Assembly: GCA_947496465.1 (NCBI GenBank)
Contig: CANMCX010000003.1
Span: forward strand, 248,001 to 312,000
Origin: Marinifilum_A sediminis
GTDB lineage: Bacteria; Bacteroidota; Bacteroidia; Bacteroidales; Marinifilaceae
Reading direction: 5' to 3'
DNA length: 64,000 bases
Shown here piece by piece: positions 15,373 to 24,227 of this stretch. The notes beneath the pieces are model-generated. The model did not search any database, had not been told where the DNA came from, and was given only the letters and a program-made list of their open reading frames with translations. The translations under genes and the position numbers were made by a program. Each line of letters opens with the position of its first letter. Within the stretch, counting starts at the first letter, position 1.

Positions 15373-16722
15373 ATGCAAAGAATAAGTTTCTTTTTACTAC
15401 TCCTGTCCATCTTTTTTGTTAGCTGTAACTCCGATGGATTTGAAGAGCATGAGTTGGGTGGTAACCTTATTGACAACTCAACAGATGTTCGTTTGATTGA
15501 CACATTTACGATAAATGCTTCTACTGTTATTCTCGATTCCATACCTACCTCGGGTTATGGAAATATGATTGTGGGTAGATATATTGATCCTTATTTGGGT
15601 GTAGTTTCTGCAAACTCTTATACAAAAATTGGCTTGGGTGGTTCATTTAAGTTGGAGGCGAATGATGATCCAATATTTGACTCATTAATTTTGGTAACTT
15701 ATTATAATCAGAGTTACTATGGAGATACTACCAAGTTGCAAACTATTCATATCCATAAAGTTTTGGAAGAAATAGAATTGGAAGATGATGGTAACTTGTA
15801 TAATGTGAGTTCTTTTGAAATTGATCCAGAACCACTTGGTTCGAAAACTTTTAGACCAAGACCATATAGAACTGATGATGATGGTAGTTGGTATAACTTA
15901 AGAATTGAGTTGGATCCTGTTTTCGGAGAAGATTTGATTCAAAAGGCAATAGATCGAGATGAAATTTTGAATGGTAGCGCAGAATGGGAGAATTTCTTGC
16001 AGGGAATAGCTTTCAGACCTGCAGATGATAATGACGCAGCAATATTGAATTTTAGGACTGCAGATACGCTAAATATAAGATTGTATTATCACGAAACAAG
16101 TAGTGACAATTCTGGAAAAGTATTGTATCATGACTTTCCGGTTGGGGCAAGTTCATATATGTTTACAAATTTTAATACGGATAGAACAGGTACCTTATTA
16201 GAAGATTTAGTAGAACAAGAATTTGATATTAAATCTGAGGATACAAATGATTTGACTTTTATGCAGGGTGGAGTTGGTATTATGACCAAATTGGAAATTC
16301 CACATTTAGATGAATTGGCTAAAATTGGATTATCTGGTTCTCTTTTGAAAGCGGAATTGGTTTTTTACCCGGCACAATCAACTTACGACGAAGATATTTT
16401 TAGATTACCTTCAACATTTAATGTATTTACTTCTGATGATGAGAATAATATGTTGACTGCATTAACTAATCCTCTTACGGGTAGTTTGTTGTCTGCAACT
16501 TTCTTTGAAGATGTTGAATATGATGAAGGATCATATTTTACTTTTGATATTACCAATTATGTGAATACAATTTTAGATACTGGTATAGATGATGAAGAAT
16601 CTCTTCTTATTTCTATCCCGAGTTCAACCTTGAGTACATCTATGGAAAGAATGGTATTGACAAATGATGATAAAACAGATTTTGAATTTAAATTAAAAGC
16701 GACATATGTTATTCAGAAGTAA
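15373..16722 (+). CDS. DUF4270 family lipoprotein
   Basis: 449 residues. An N-terminal lipoprotein signal (ISFFLLLLSIFFVSCNSDG, Cys about residue 18) is followed by VRLIDTFTINASTVILDSIPTSGYGNMIVGRYIDPYLGVVSANSYTKIGL, the strand pattern characteristic of DUF4270 proteins. The C-terminal part (EIPHLDELAKIGLSGSLLKAELVFYP) is also typical. The function of the family is unknown; an outer-membrane surface location is inferred from the lipobox. The gene overlaps the following barrel gene by 17 bases, which implies coupled translation. Confidence 0.85.
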   Translation: MQRISFFLLLLSIFFVSCNSDGFEEHELGGNLIDNSTDVRLIDTFTINASTVILDSIPTSGYGNMIVGRYIDPYLGVVSANSYTKIGLGGSFKLEANDDPIFDSLILVTYYNQSYYGDTTKLQTIHIHKVLEEIELEDDGNLYNVSSFEIDPEPLGSKTFRPRPYRTDDDGSWYNLRIELDPVFGEDLIQKAIDRDEILNGSAEWENFLQGIAFRPADDNDAAILNFRTADTLNIRLYYHETSSDNSGKVLYHDFPVGASSYMFTNFNTDRTGTLLEDLVEQEFDIKSEDTNDLTFMQGGVGIMTKLEIPHLDELAKIGLSGSLLKAELVFYPAQSTYDEDIFRLPSTFNVFTSDDENNMLTALTNPLTGSLLSATFFEDVEYDEGSYFTFDITNYVNTILDTGIDDEESLLISIPSSTLSTSMERMVLTNDDKTDFEFKLKATYVIQK

Positions 16723-17980
16723 TAAAAATATCTTTTCTGCTATTATTTTATTCGTTACTCTTTTTGGAACGATAAATGCTGTTGCTCAAAACAATACATC
16801 CTCACCTTATTCATACTATGGTTTAGGTGAATTAAGCCAGCCAGTGAATGGAATTTCATCGGCTATGGGTGGAACTGGAATGGCATTTAGGAATTCTAAT
16901 AGTATTGATATCTATAACCCTGCTGCTTTAGCAAATTTGGATAGCTTAAAATTCATATTTAATGTAGGTCTAGTTTCAAAAACGACAAACCTGAATCAGA
17001 AGGGTAAATCAGATTTAGTACATGATAATAATTTTTCACAATTATCTTTTGGTTTTAGAGTATCTCCTAGAGTTGCTACCGCGGTTTCATTGACTCCATA
17101 TACGAATGTTGGTTATGATATTTCGACAAGAGAAAAGGTTACAGGTAGTGATTATGATTATATACAGAGAACATTAACAGGTAGTGGAGGTTTGAATAAA
17201 TTAACACTGGCTAATGGAGTTTCTATATTAGAAAATTTATCATTAGGTGTTAATACTAATTTTTTATTCGGTAATAATACTACGGATGAAATTGTTGTTC
17301 TTCAAGGAAGTTCATATGTTTATTCAAGCCAGCAACAATTGATATCTCAAGGAATATATTTTGACTTTGGACTTCAGTATACTGGAGAGTTGAACCGAGA
17401 ATGGGATGTTACTGTAGGTGCTAAATTTCAGCCAGAATTAGGTGTTCGATCAAAGAGAAAGCTTTATGTGACTAACTATCAGTCAAGCGTAGGAGATACC
17501 ATTTACAAGAATACATTAGATCGGGGATCTTTTGATGTTCCTATGTCTTATGGCTTTGGTTTAGGTTTTACAAAAAATAAGCAATTGTGGATTGGCGCAG
17601 ATTACCTTCATGAAAGATGGAGTGAAACTGAAATTTTTAAGGAGTCTAATCAGTTAAAGGACCGAAACAGATTTAGTGTTGGTATGAATTATAACGCTAA
17701 TGATGGTTATGCTACTAAATTTCTTAAAAAATTATCTTACCGATTTGGTGCTTTTTATGATACTGGATATATAAAAGTTGAAAGCGAAAGAATAAATACC
17801 AAAGGAGTGAGTTTTGGTTTGGGTCTACCTATGGCGAAAGGAAAGGGAATGCTAAATATTTCATTTGAATTCGGGCAGATGGGAACAACGGATAATGATA
17901 ATATTCGTGAAGATTTTGGTCGTGTAACAATAGAAATGAGCTTATTTGAGCGCTGGTTTATTAAAAGAAAATATCAATAA
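16706..17980 (+). CDS. Outer-membrane beta-barrel protein downstream of DUF4270
   Basis: 424 residues. A signal peptide (IFSAIILFVTLFGTINAVAQ) is followed by NNTSSPYSYYGLGELSQPVNGISSAMGGTGMAFRNSNSIDIYNPAALANLDS, an opening seen in Bacteroidota FadL/PorV-like barrels. Alternating amphipathic strands run to the end (VTIEMSLFERWFIKRKYQ). I do not recognise a named family. The start codon lies inside the end of the DUF4270 gene (17-base overlap), so the two are probably made together and may form a surface complex. A terminator follows. Confidence 0.72.
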   Translation: MLFRSNKNIFSAIILFVTLFGTINAVAQNNTSSPYSYYGLGELSQPVNGISSAMGGTGMAFRNSNSIDIYNPAALANLDSLKFIFNVGLVSKTTNLNQKGKSDLVHDNNFSQLSFGFRVSPRVATAVSLTPYTNVGYDISTREKVTGSDYDYIQRTLTGSGGLNKLTLANGVSILENLSLGVNTNFLFGNNTTDEIVVLQGSSYVYSSQQQLISQGIYFDFGLQYTGELNREWDVTVGAKFQPELGVRSKRKLYVTNYQSSVGDTIYKNTLDRGSFDVPMSYGFGLGFTKNKQLWIGADYLHERWSETEIFKESNQLKDRNRFSVGMNYNANDGYATKFLKKLSYRFGAFYDTGYIKVESERINTKGVSFGLGLPMAKGKGMLNISFEFGQMGTTDNDNIREDFGRVTIEMSLFERWFIKRKYQ

Positions 17981-17996
17981 CGATATATACAATTCT

Positions 17997-18030
17997 ATAA
18001 AAACCCTTAACATATGTTGAGGGTTTTTTT
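17997..18030 (+). terminator. Terminator of the DUF4270 operon
   Basis: Stem AAACCCTTAAC with GTTGAGGGTTT (one G-T pair), loop ATAT, followed by seven T residues around 18024-18030. Confidence 0.85.
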
Positions 18031-18111
18031 GTGTTTTAATTTTTAAATAGAAAATTTGGACCTCAAACTCCAATTTGTTCTTATTCCAAAATAATAATGA
18101 TTAATTTTGTT

Positions 18112-18167
18112 TTGAAAACAAACAAAATACATTGAAACAATATGGCTTGTTGAGCTATTGTTTCGAA
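18112..18167 (+). promoter_or_regulatory. hydG upstream region: possible -7 box and inverted repeat
   Basis: TAATTTTG at 18112-18119 fits the -7 consensus TANNTTTG, although no -33 box is found at standard distance. Just downstream, TTGAAACAAT (18132-18141) can pair with ATTGTTTCGAA (18157-18167, one bulged G) across a 15-base loop. The hairpin ends 17 bases before the ATG of hydG and could affect its translation. Confidence 0.35.
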
Positions 18168-18184
18168 CAGATACAGCGTGTAAA

Positions 18185-19618
18185 ATGAAAATGATCTACA
18201 AACCTCAAGAGTATCGGATAAAGGATGAAAGGATGAAACCTTTTATTGATGAATCTGAAATTTGGGAAATTCTGGAAGCAGCTGATGCCTCAAAAGAAAA
18301 TGTTCGTCGAATTATTCAAAAATCGTTGGATAAAAATCGTTTGAGTCTTCAGGAAACTGCCGTTTTATTAAAAACTGAAGATCCTGAGCTTATTGAAGAA
18401 ATAAAGGAAGGAGCACGAACATTAAAGGAAAAAGTTTACGGTGATAGAATCGTAATTTTTGCTCCTTTATATGTTGGCAATAAATGTGTAAATAATTGTA
18501 CGTATTGTGGATTTAGAGCTTCGAATAAGAAGCAGGTAAGAACTACATTGGCTCATTCGCAGATTAAATCGGAAGTGAAGGCGCTTGAAGATAATGGTCA
18601 GAAAAGATTAATACTCGTTTACGGAGAGCATCCAATGTACGATGCCGATTTTATTGCTGACTCCGTTCGTACGGTTTATGAGGTGAAATCAGGTAATGGA
18701 GAAATTCGTCGAGTAAATATAAATGCCGCCCCTTTAGATATCGAAGGATATAAAAAAGTAAAGGAAGCAGGTATTGGTACGTATCAGATTTTTCAGGAAA
18801 CATACCATAGAGAAGCTTACGCAAAATATCATATTAGTGGACAAAAAAAGGATTTTGACTGGCGTTTAACTGGTTTAGATCGTGCTCAGGAAGCTTTAAT
18901 TGATGATGTAGGAATTGGAGCATTATTTGGCTTGTACGATTGGAAATTTGACGTGATGGGATTGGTTCGTCATGTGAATCATTTTGAGGCATGCTATAAT
19001 GTTGGACCGCACACAATTTCATTTCCAAGAATAAAAGCAGCATCCGATTCTACAATTGATCCTAAATTCGAGGTTAGTGATGATGAGTTTATTAGATTGG
19101 TTGCAATTTTGCGATTGGCTGTTCCATATACGGGAATGATTCTTACTGCCAGAGAGTCTCAGGAAATTAGAGCCGAAGTTATTCGTTTAGGAGTTTCGCA
19201 GATTGATGCAGGAACAAATATCCAGTTAGGTGGCTACTCGGAGGATTCAGCGAAGAAACAAAAATTAGAACATGAACAATTCGAAATTGGCGATACTCGA
19301 TCATTGGGAGAAGTAATTGATGAATTGTTGGATAAAAAATACCTGCCATCTTTTTGTACTGCATGTTACCGAAAAGGAAGAACAGGTGAGCACTTTATGG
19401 AATTTTCTGTCCCTGGATTCATCAAGAGATATTGTGCTCAGAATGCCATACTTACACTTGCAGAATATCTGGAAGATTATGGTACTGAGGAAATGAAAGA
19501 AAAGGGATACAAGCTAATTGATATAAAAAAGAAAGAATTACAGGATATCCAAAAGATTGAAGAATTAGAGACTCGTCTTGAATTGGTGAAAAAGGGTGAG
19601 CGTGATCTTTACTTTTAA
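18185..19618 (+). CDS. hydG: [FeFe] hydrogenase maturase HydG (radical SAM tyrosine lyase)
   Basis: 477 residues from ATG 18185 (a TTG at 18158 would add nine unlikely residues). HydG cleaves tyrosine to provide CO and CN ligands to the iron of the H-cluster. The radical-SAM cluster motif CVNNCTYC (Cys 101, 105, 108) and the HydG-specific C-terminal auxiliary cluster motif CTAC-x22-C (CX2CX22C) are both present; the latter separates HydG from the related thiamine enzyme ThiH. It is encoded about 5.5 kb from hydA and on the opposite strand from hydE. The third maturase HydF is not in this window. Confidence 0.95.
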   Translation: MKMIYKPQEYRIKDERMKPFIDESEIWEILEAADASKENVRRIIQKSLDKNRLSLQETAVLLKTEDPELIEEIKEGARTLKEKVYGDRIVIFAPLYVGNKCVNNCTYCGFRASNKKQVRTTLAHSQIKSEVKALEDNGQKRLILVYGEHPMYDADFIADSVRTVYEVKSGNGEIRRVNINAAPLDIEGYKKVKEAGIGTYQIFQETYHREAYAKYHISGQKKDFDWRLTGLDRAQEALIDDVGIGALFGLYDWKFDVMGLVRHVNHFEACYNVGPHTISFPRIKAASDSTIDPKFEVSDDEFIRLVAILRLAVPYTGMILTARESQEIRAEVIRLGVSQIDAGTNIQLGGYSEDSAKKQKLEHEQFEIGDTRSLGEVIDELLDKKYLPSFCTACYRKGRTGEHFMEFSVPGFIKRYCAQNAILTLAEYLEDYGTEEMKEKGYKLIDIKKKELQDIQKIEELETRLELVKKGERDLYF

Positions 19619-19661
19619 AAATTATTTTAGCTTGCTTTGATTAGGCAATAAGAATAAAAAG

Positions 19662-19694
19662 AAATGTCCGAGCTTTTGCCCGGACATTTTCTAT
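19662..19694. terminator. Bidirectional terminator between hydG and the sensor kinase
   Basis: Nine-bp stem AAATGTCCG (19662-19670) with CGGACATTT (19681-19689) between two convergent genes. T-rich sequence follows on both strands. Confidence 0.85.
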
Positions 19695-22600
19695 TTATAT
19701 TGCTTTATCAATATCAATAAAGAACTTTGATCCTTTTCCAGGTTCACTTTCACACCAAACTTTACCTTGCATTGCTTCTACATATTTTTTTACGATTGAT
19801 AGACCTAAGCCTGTCGATTTTTCTCCTGCCGTTGGTTTTGTACTTAAAACTTGAAATTTTCCGAATAGCTTGCTCTGATCTTCAATTGGAATGCCAGGTC
19901 CTTCATCACTTACAAGTGATCTCACCTTTTTTCCTTCCTCCCAGATCTTAACATTAATGTTCTTGTTTAATGGTGAAAATTTTATCGCATTAGAGATTAA
20001 GTTTTCATAAACCTGAGTCATGTAATTAGGATCAACCATAGCAAAAGAGTCTTCAGCATCGATAGTAAGTGTTAAATGTTTCTTGTGCAAATGATCCTTA
20101 AAATGAATGTTAACAATCTCCATTAATTTTCTTAAATTGGTTTTTTCCAATTGCATATTTATTGATTTGGATTCAATAACTCCAATATCTAAAATTTTAG
20201 AAATCATCCTATTCATTCTCTGCAAGGCATTCAGCATGAAGCTTACATTTTCAAAATCTTCCGACTCTCCATTCGAATTCATTTTATCTTTAAGATATTC
20301 AGTAATGGATATTGTAGATGTTAATGGATTTTTTAAATCGTGGGCAATAATTCCAATTAAATGGTTTTTCTCGTGATTCAGTTCTGTTAATTCTGTATTT
20401 TTTTGCTGTATCTCTTCTTTTTGAAGGTTAATATCTCTGTTAGCTTTTTGTAAGCGCTTGCTCTGAACCTGTATTTTTCGGTACGATTGAGCGTTATCTA
20501 CAGCAATACTTGCATAAACTGCAATGTTCTGGAGTAGTGATAAATGATACTCCTGATATGCATTTGTCCTGAAACTTTGAACCGTGATGACTCCTGTTAC
20601 AATATCATTTATTTTTAGAGGTAAATAGATAACAGATTTTGGAGTTCCTGATTTTTCTACCGGAATAATTTTAGTAATGTATTTGTGATATTCCTTTTCC
20701 AAATCAGAAATGAAAACATCTTTTTTCTTTTTGAAACAATATACCGCTAACCTTGTTTCATCTTCCAAGGCAAAATCTACAGAATCAAGGTTTTTACCAT
20801 CTTCTTTTATTCTAGGAAATAGTAAACTGTTGTTTTCTTTGTGATGGATTCCAATGCCAAATATTGAGGCATCCATTAGTTCGTTTACCGATTCATATAC
20901 AGTATCAATAATGCTCTCCACCGCTAAATTTGCGGTTATCACTTTGCCAATATCATTCAAGTGAATCAAGTTCATATATGATTTTTGAAGGTTGTGAGAT
21001 TGTTGTAAAATCTCATCCTTCTGATTTTCCAGAATTTTATTTTGTGACTCAATTTCTCTTTTTTGATGCCTAACTTCTTTAGTTTTTTCTTTTACAAGAT
21101 GTTCTAATTCAATTTTCTTTTGTTGTATGTTTCTCAATCTTACTCGCATTATTCCATAAATTAGCAGAGCAAGAAGAATAATACCCGTACTAATTGCCCA
21201 CCAGGTGTTGTACCATGGAGGTCGAATTTCGAAATGGTATTCGTAGGCGTTAGGAGTCCATTTTCCATCGCTATTGGATGCAATTATTTTAAAGGTATAC
21301 TCTCCAGGTGGTATACGTGAATAAATAGCTTCATTTTTTGATGTAATTGGTGACCAATCCTGATCTAAGCCTTCCAGTTTCCACTGGTACTTTACCTTTT
21401 CTGGAGCTTTATAACTTAAAGCCTCAAAATTAAAGGTAAGATGATGCATATCATGAGTTAATCTTAAATCCTGAGGAAGAGGAAACCATGGATTTACTCC
21501 ACATAAACATTGGCTGTATTTTTCATCGCGCCAGTTAACTTTTCTAAAAAATAACTTTATATCGGTAAGTTGAATAATCGGGGGATTTGGATTTATGATG
21601 TCCTTAGTGGGATTGAACATCATAGCGCCATTTATGGTACCAAACCATAAATTCCCTTTTTTATCCGTGTAGTTGCATGAACCATTGTTTTCTATTCCAA
21701 TAAAACCATCAAATTTATTATAGTTTCGAATGTTTTTGATAGCACCGGATTTATCGCAGTCAATTCGATCAACTCCATTTTGAGCTCCCACCCAAATTGA
21801 GCCATATTTGTCTTTTAATATCGAGTAGGCAATATCCGAACTCAGTCCTTCTTCTGTAGTTAGGTAAGTCCACTTTTTATCATCCCAAATGTTAATGCCA
21901 CCGCTAAATGTTGCAGCCCATATTCTTCCTGATGTATCTTCAGTTACCTGCATTACCCATTTGTAATTCAGCCCATTGTTTTCATCGTAATTGATGACGG
22001 TATCTTTCTCGAACATACTTAATCCCTGAAAGTGAGAAAACCAGGCGCGCTTTTTAGAATCAACAAAAACATTGGTTATCTGATTGGTTTTTAGACCATG
22101 ACTTTGGGCTGATATTTGAGTTCTTTTTCCTTTTTTATCGTAATGAATTACTCCAAACCCTTGAGTGGTAAGCCACATTTCGCCATCTTGTTCCAATATA
22201 TCAATCACACCGCTGCCTGCAGGTAATCCATAACGATCTGTAACATCACGAAAAGAATTTCCATTAAACTCAATTAGTCCATTGAAGCCCGACATTAATA
22301 TGTTTCCATTTGGTAATTCATGAAAATCACGAATGTTTAATAAGCCAGGATGATCTTGTGGTGTAAATGCTTTTCTTTCGTTTCTTTTGTACTGAACTAC
22401 ACCTTTCCCTGATATACTAAACCAGTAGTTATTTTTAGAATCCTGCATAATTGCACGAACAATATTGCCTCCAACATCGTTAGTAAAATCGAGAGATAGG
22501 AATTTGTTATTGCCATATTTTATAAGTCCATTGCCACTGGTTGTCATCCATATATTTCCTTCGCGGTCTTCTACAATGTTGTTAATAAATGGATTGATCA

Positions 22601-23492
22601 GTCCTCGGCTGGCATCTATTATTTTGGAGTGATTTTTATCGATTACGAGAACACCTGTTCCAAAAACACTAATCCAAAGCCTTTGTTCTGAATCAAGAGT
22701 AACGGAACCTATATTTTGCGGAGGAATGCCATTCGGCAACTCAATTTTAATAGGTTTTCCATTTATCATTTTATAAAAAACTAAGCCATAATTCGGAATG
22801 AAATTTGAAAACCACAATTGATCTGATTCATCCATTAATGCGGGTACAACAATTTGTCCTTCAAATTCTGGAATATCATTAAGTGGTGACCTCGAAAGTT
22901 TTTCATCTCTATATTCAAAGAGTCCATCAATAGTGACAATGTAAATTGTGCCAAAATTATCCATTAAGATGTTGCGAACCTGATTTCTATTTAGAACATC
23001 TTCGTGTTCTTTTATAAAATCTTTAAACTGACCTTTTTCTCTGTAAATGAGTTGTCGGTTGGCTTGATCGACTCCCATTGCCCAGATCCGACCTTTTTTA
23101 TCTTCCAGGATTCTAATGTAAACAGCATTGGGAACACTATCATTCACACCATAGTTTTTGAACGACACCCCATTAAAATTGGAAATTCCAATGCTAGTAC
23201 CTATCCACAACAATTCATTGGCATCCTGATAAAGTGAGCGAATGTTGTTATCCGCAAGTCCATGCCTTCTGTTGTATGAAATAAAATCCTTACCATTAAA
23301 GCGGGAAATACCACCGCCATTGGTTCCTAGCCACAAATTTCCTTTTTTGTCCTGTATCAGACTAAAGATTTCGGATTGTGGCAATCCTTCTTCCAAAGAA
23401 TAGTTTTGGAAACTGTATTGTTGAGCTTTCGATTGATAATTGGGGAATAAAATCAAGCAAAGACAAATCCAGGCGAACATCAATTTTCTCAT
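19695..23492 (-). CDS. Two-component sensor histidine kinase with periplasmic reg_prop propeller
   Basis: 1265 residues from ATG 23492. This start has a Shine-Dalgarno AAGGAGT at 23499-23505 and a signal peptide (MRKLMFAWICLCLILFPNYQSKAQ). The in-frame ATG at 23516 lies upstream of the probable transcription start. Layout: ~14 two-component-regulator propeller repeats (LWLGTNGGGISRFNG, IWVGAQNGVDRID) to ~residue 650, a Y_Y_Y domain (LEGLDQDWSPI...YTFKIIASNSDGKW), one transmembrane helix (WWAISTGIILLALLIYGIM), a coiled coil, a GAF domain, then HisKA (IIAHDLKNPL, His near 1050) and HATPase_c (DEGPGIP, GLGLSIV). It lacks the receiver and AraC domains of hybrid versions, so a separate response regulator is needed; none is adjacent. 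The ligand is unknown. Confidence 0.93.
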   Translation of the reverse strand: MRKLMFAWICLCLILFPNYQSKAQQYSFQNYSLEEGLPQSEIFSLIQDKKGNLWLGTNGGGISRFNGKDFISYNRRHGLADNNIRSLYQDANELLWIGTSIGISNFNGVSFKNYGVNDSVPNAVYIRILEDKKGRIWAMGVDQANRQLIYREKGQFKDFIKEHEDVLNRNQVRNILMDNFGTIYIVTIDGLFEYRDEKLSRSPLNDIPEFEGQIVVPALMDESDQLWFSNFIPNYGLVFYKMINGKPIKIELPNGIPPQNIGSVTLDSEQRLWISVFGTGVLVIDKNHSKIIDASRGLINPFINNIVEDREGNIWMTTSGNGLIKYGNNKFLSLDFTNDVGGNIVRAIMQDSKNNYWFSISGKGVVQYKRNERKAFTPQDHPGLLNIRDFHELPNGNILMSGFNGLIEFNGNSFRDVTDRYGLPAGSGVIDILEQDGEMWLTTQGFGVIHYDKKGKRTQISAQSHGLKTNQITNVFVDSKKRAWFSHFQGLSMFEKDTVINYDENNGLNYKWVMQVTEDTSGRIWAATFSGGINIWDDKKWTYLTTEEGLSSDIAYSILKDKYGSIWVGAQNGVDRIDCDKSGAIKNIRNYNKFDGFIGIENNGSCNYTDKKGNLWFGTINGAMMFNPTKDIINPNPPIIQLTDIKLFFRKVNWRDEKYSQCLCGVNPWFPLPQDLRLTHDMHHLTFNFEALSYKAPEKVKYQWKLEGLDQDWSPITSKNEAIYSRIPPGEYTFKIIASNSDGKWTPNAYEYHFEIRPPWYNTWWAISTGIILLALLIYGIMRVRLRNIQQKKIELEHLVKEKTKEVRHQKREIESQNKILENQKDEILQQSHNLQKSYMNLIHLNDIGKVITANLAVESIIDTVYESVNELMDASIFGIGIHHKENNSLLFPRIKEDGKNLDSVDFALEDETRLAVYCFKKKKDVFISDLEKEYHKYITKIIPVEKSGTPKSVIYLPLKINDIVTGVITVQSFRTNAYQEYHLSLLQNIAVYASIAVDNAQSYRKIQVQSKRLQKANRDINLQKEEIQQKNTELTELNHEKNHLIGIIAHDLKNPLTSTISITEYLKDKMNSNGESEDFENVSFMLNALQRMNRMISKILDIGVIESKSINMQLEKTNLRKLMEIVNIHFKDHLHKKHLTLTIDAEDSFAMVDPNYMTQVYENLISNAIKFSPLNKNINVKIWEEGKKVRSLVSDEGPGIPIEDQSKLFGKFQVLSTKPTAGEKSTGLGLSIVKKYVEAMQGKVWCESEPGKGSKFFIDIDKAI

Positions 23493-23513
23493 AAAAAACT
23501 CCTTTACTGATCT

Positions 23514-23543
23514 CAAATGTACTAATGCGATTTAAGGTACAAT
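23514..23543 (-). promoter_or_regulatory. Promoter of the sensor kinase gene
   Basis: On the minus strand the -7 element is TACATTTG (plus-strand 23514-23521), with ATTG 18 bases upstream of it as -33. Transcription would start near 23508, leaving a 15-base leader that contains the AAGGAGT site. This supports 23492 as the start codon. Confidence 0.55.
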
Positions 23544-23714
23544 TTTTTTAAAGGAATTGAAAGTGTTTGTATGGTGGTATGGCTTAGTTTTTTGTTATTG
23601 ACATGTTAAGATTTTTATTCAAATGTTACTGATATTTTGAATACAAATGGTCAAATTCATAACATCGTTTCTCCAACGATGAGCATCGCATGAATTTTTT
23701 TTAGGCATATTGTT

Positions 23715-24100
23715 CAGGTGGCAATGTCATTTTTAAAGACAAATTAATACATTGATCGTGTGGCAATGCCAATTTGGAAATTTTTAGAGGCGTTTTTCGA
23801 ATGAAAAGAGGCCTTTTGAAATTTAAAGCCATTTTTTTCGAAAGGAAACGTGTATTTTAATTTCAAGAATGCATTTTTTCTGAATGACAACATGTCTTTG
23901 AAGTTGAAAAGTAGTTTTTTATCTGTGAAAAGGCACCTTTTTAAGTTCAAAATCTCTTTTTTACAACTGACAATGCCCTTGGAAGTTTTAAAAGGCTTTT
24001 TTCTCTCGATCAACCTATCCACTTAAATTCAATTTGAGAATTGTCACTCGAACAATGTGCTTGGGAAATTTCTAGCTGCAGAATGAATGACAATCGGCAG
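23715..24100. repeat. Degenerate ~42-bp tandem repeats in a gene-free region
   Basis: The 735-base gap between the kinase and hydE contains at least seven diverged units of 40-43 bases. Each has the order: YCTTT-x-RAAGTT-x-AAAA, a TTTTTT block, then AATGAxAA or a similar A-rich block ending in a G/C pair. Unit boundaries fall near 23722, 23764, 23811, 23851, 23893, 23934, 23976 and 24052. On the minus strand 24022-23744 the repeats stay open for 92 codons as ~14-residue units rich in Lys and Phe. That frame has no recognisable start signal, so I do not call it a gene. Function unknown. Confidence 0.6.
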
Positions 24101-24165
24101 TCATAAAAATTTTTTCACTTAACCAACGATTGGAATTATTATGGCAAGAGTAGAGAAGAGTCTAA

Positions 24166-24204
24166 AATACCTAAAGTTGAAAACACTTTAGGTATTATTT
24201 TTTA
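24166..24204. terminator. Hairpin downstream of hydE
   Basis: Twelve-bp perfect stem AATACCTAAAGT (24166-24177) with ACTTTAGGTATT (24185-24196). The T-run is better on the plus strand (ATTTTTTAAG). On the minus strand, where hydE ends about 30 bases earlier, only a short T stretch follows. Confidence 0.65.
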
Positions 24205-24227
24205 AGTCTTAATATGAGTTCTTCTTT

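Noticed and set aside
19695..23492. Hybrid two-component system regulating the hydrogenase
   Set aside because: The protein stops after the HATPase domain with no receiver or AraC part, and its propeller sensor is usually tied to nutrient sensing; a link with hydrogenase rests only on proximity.
23744..24022. Minus-strand open frame of 92 codons rich in Lys and Phe
   Set aside because: It is the translation of the degenerate 42-bp repeats, has no ribosome site or homology that I know, and its composition is explained by the A/T blocks. Kept as a repeat, not a gene.
23715..24100. CRISPR array
   Set aside because: The units are diverged throughout, with no constant repeat and no unique spacers, and no cas gene is present.
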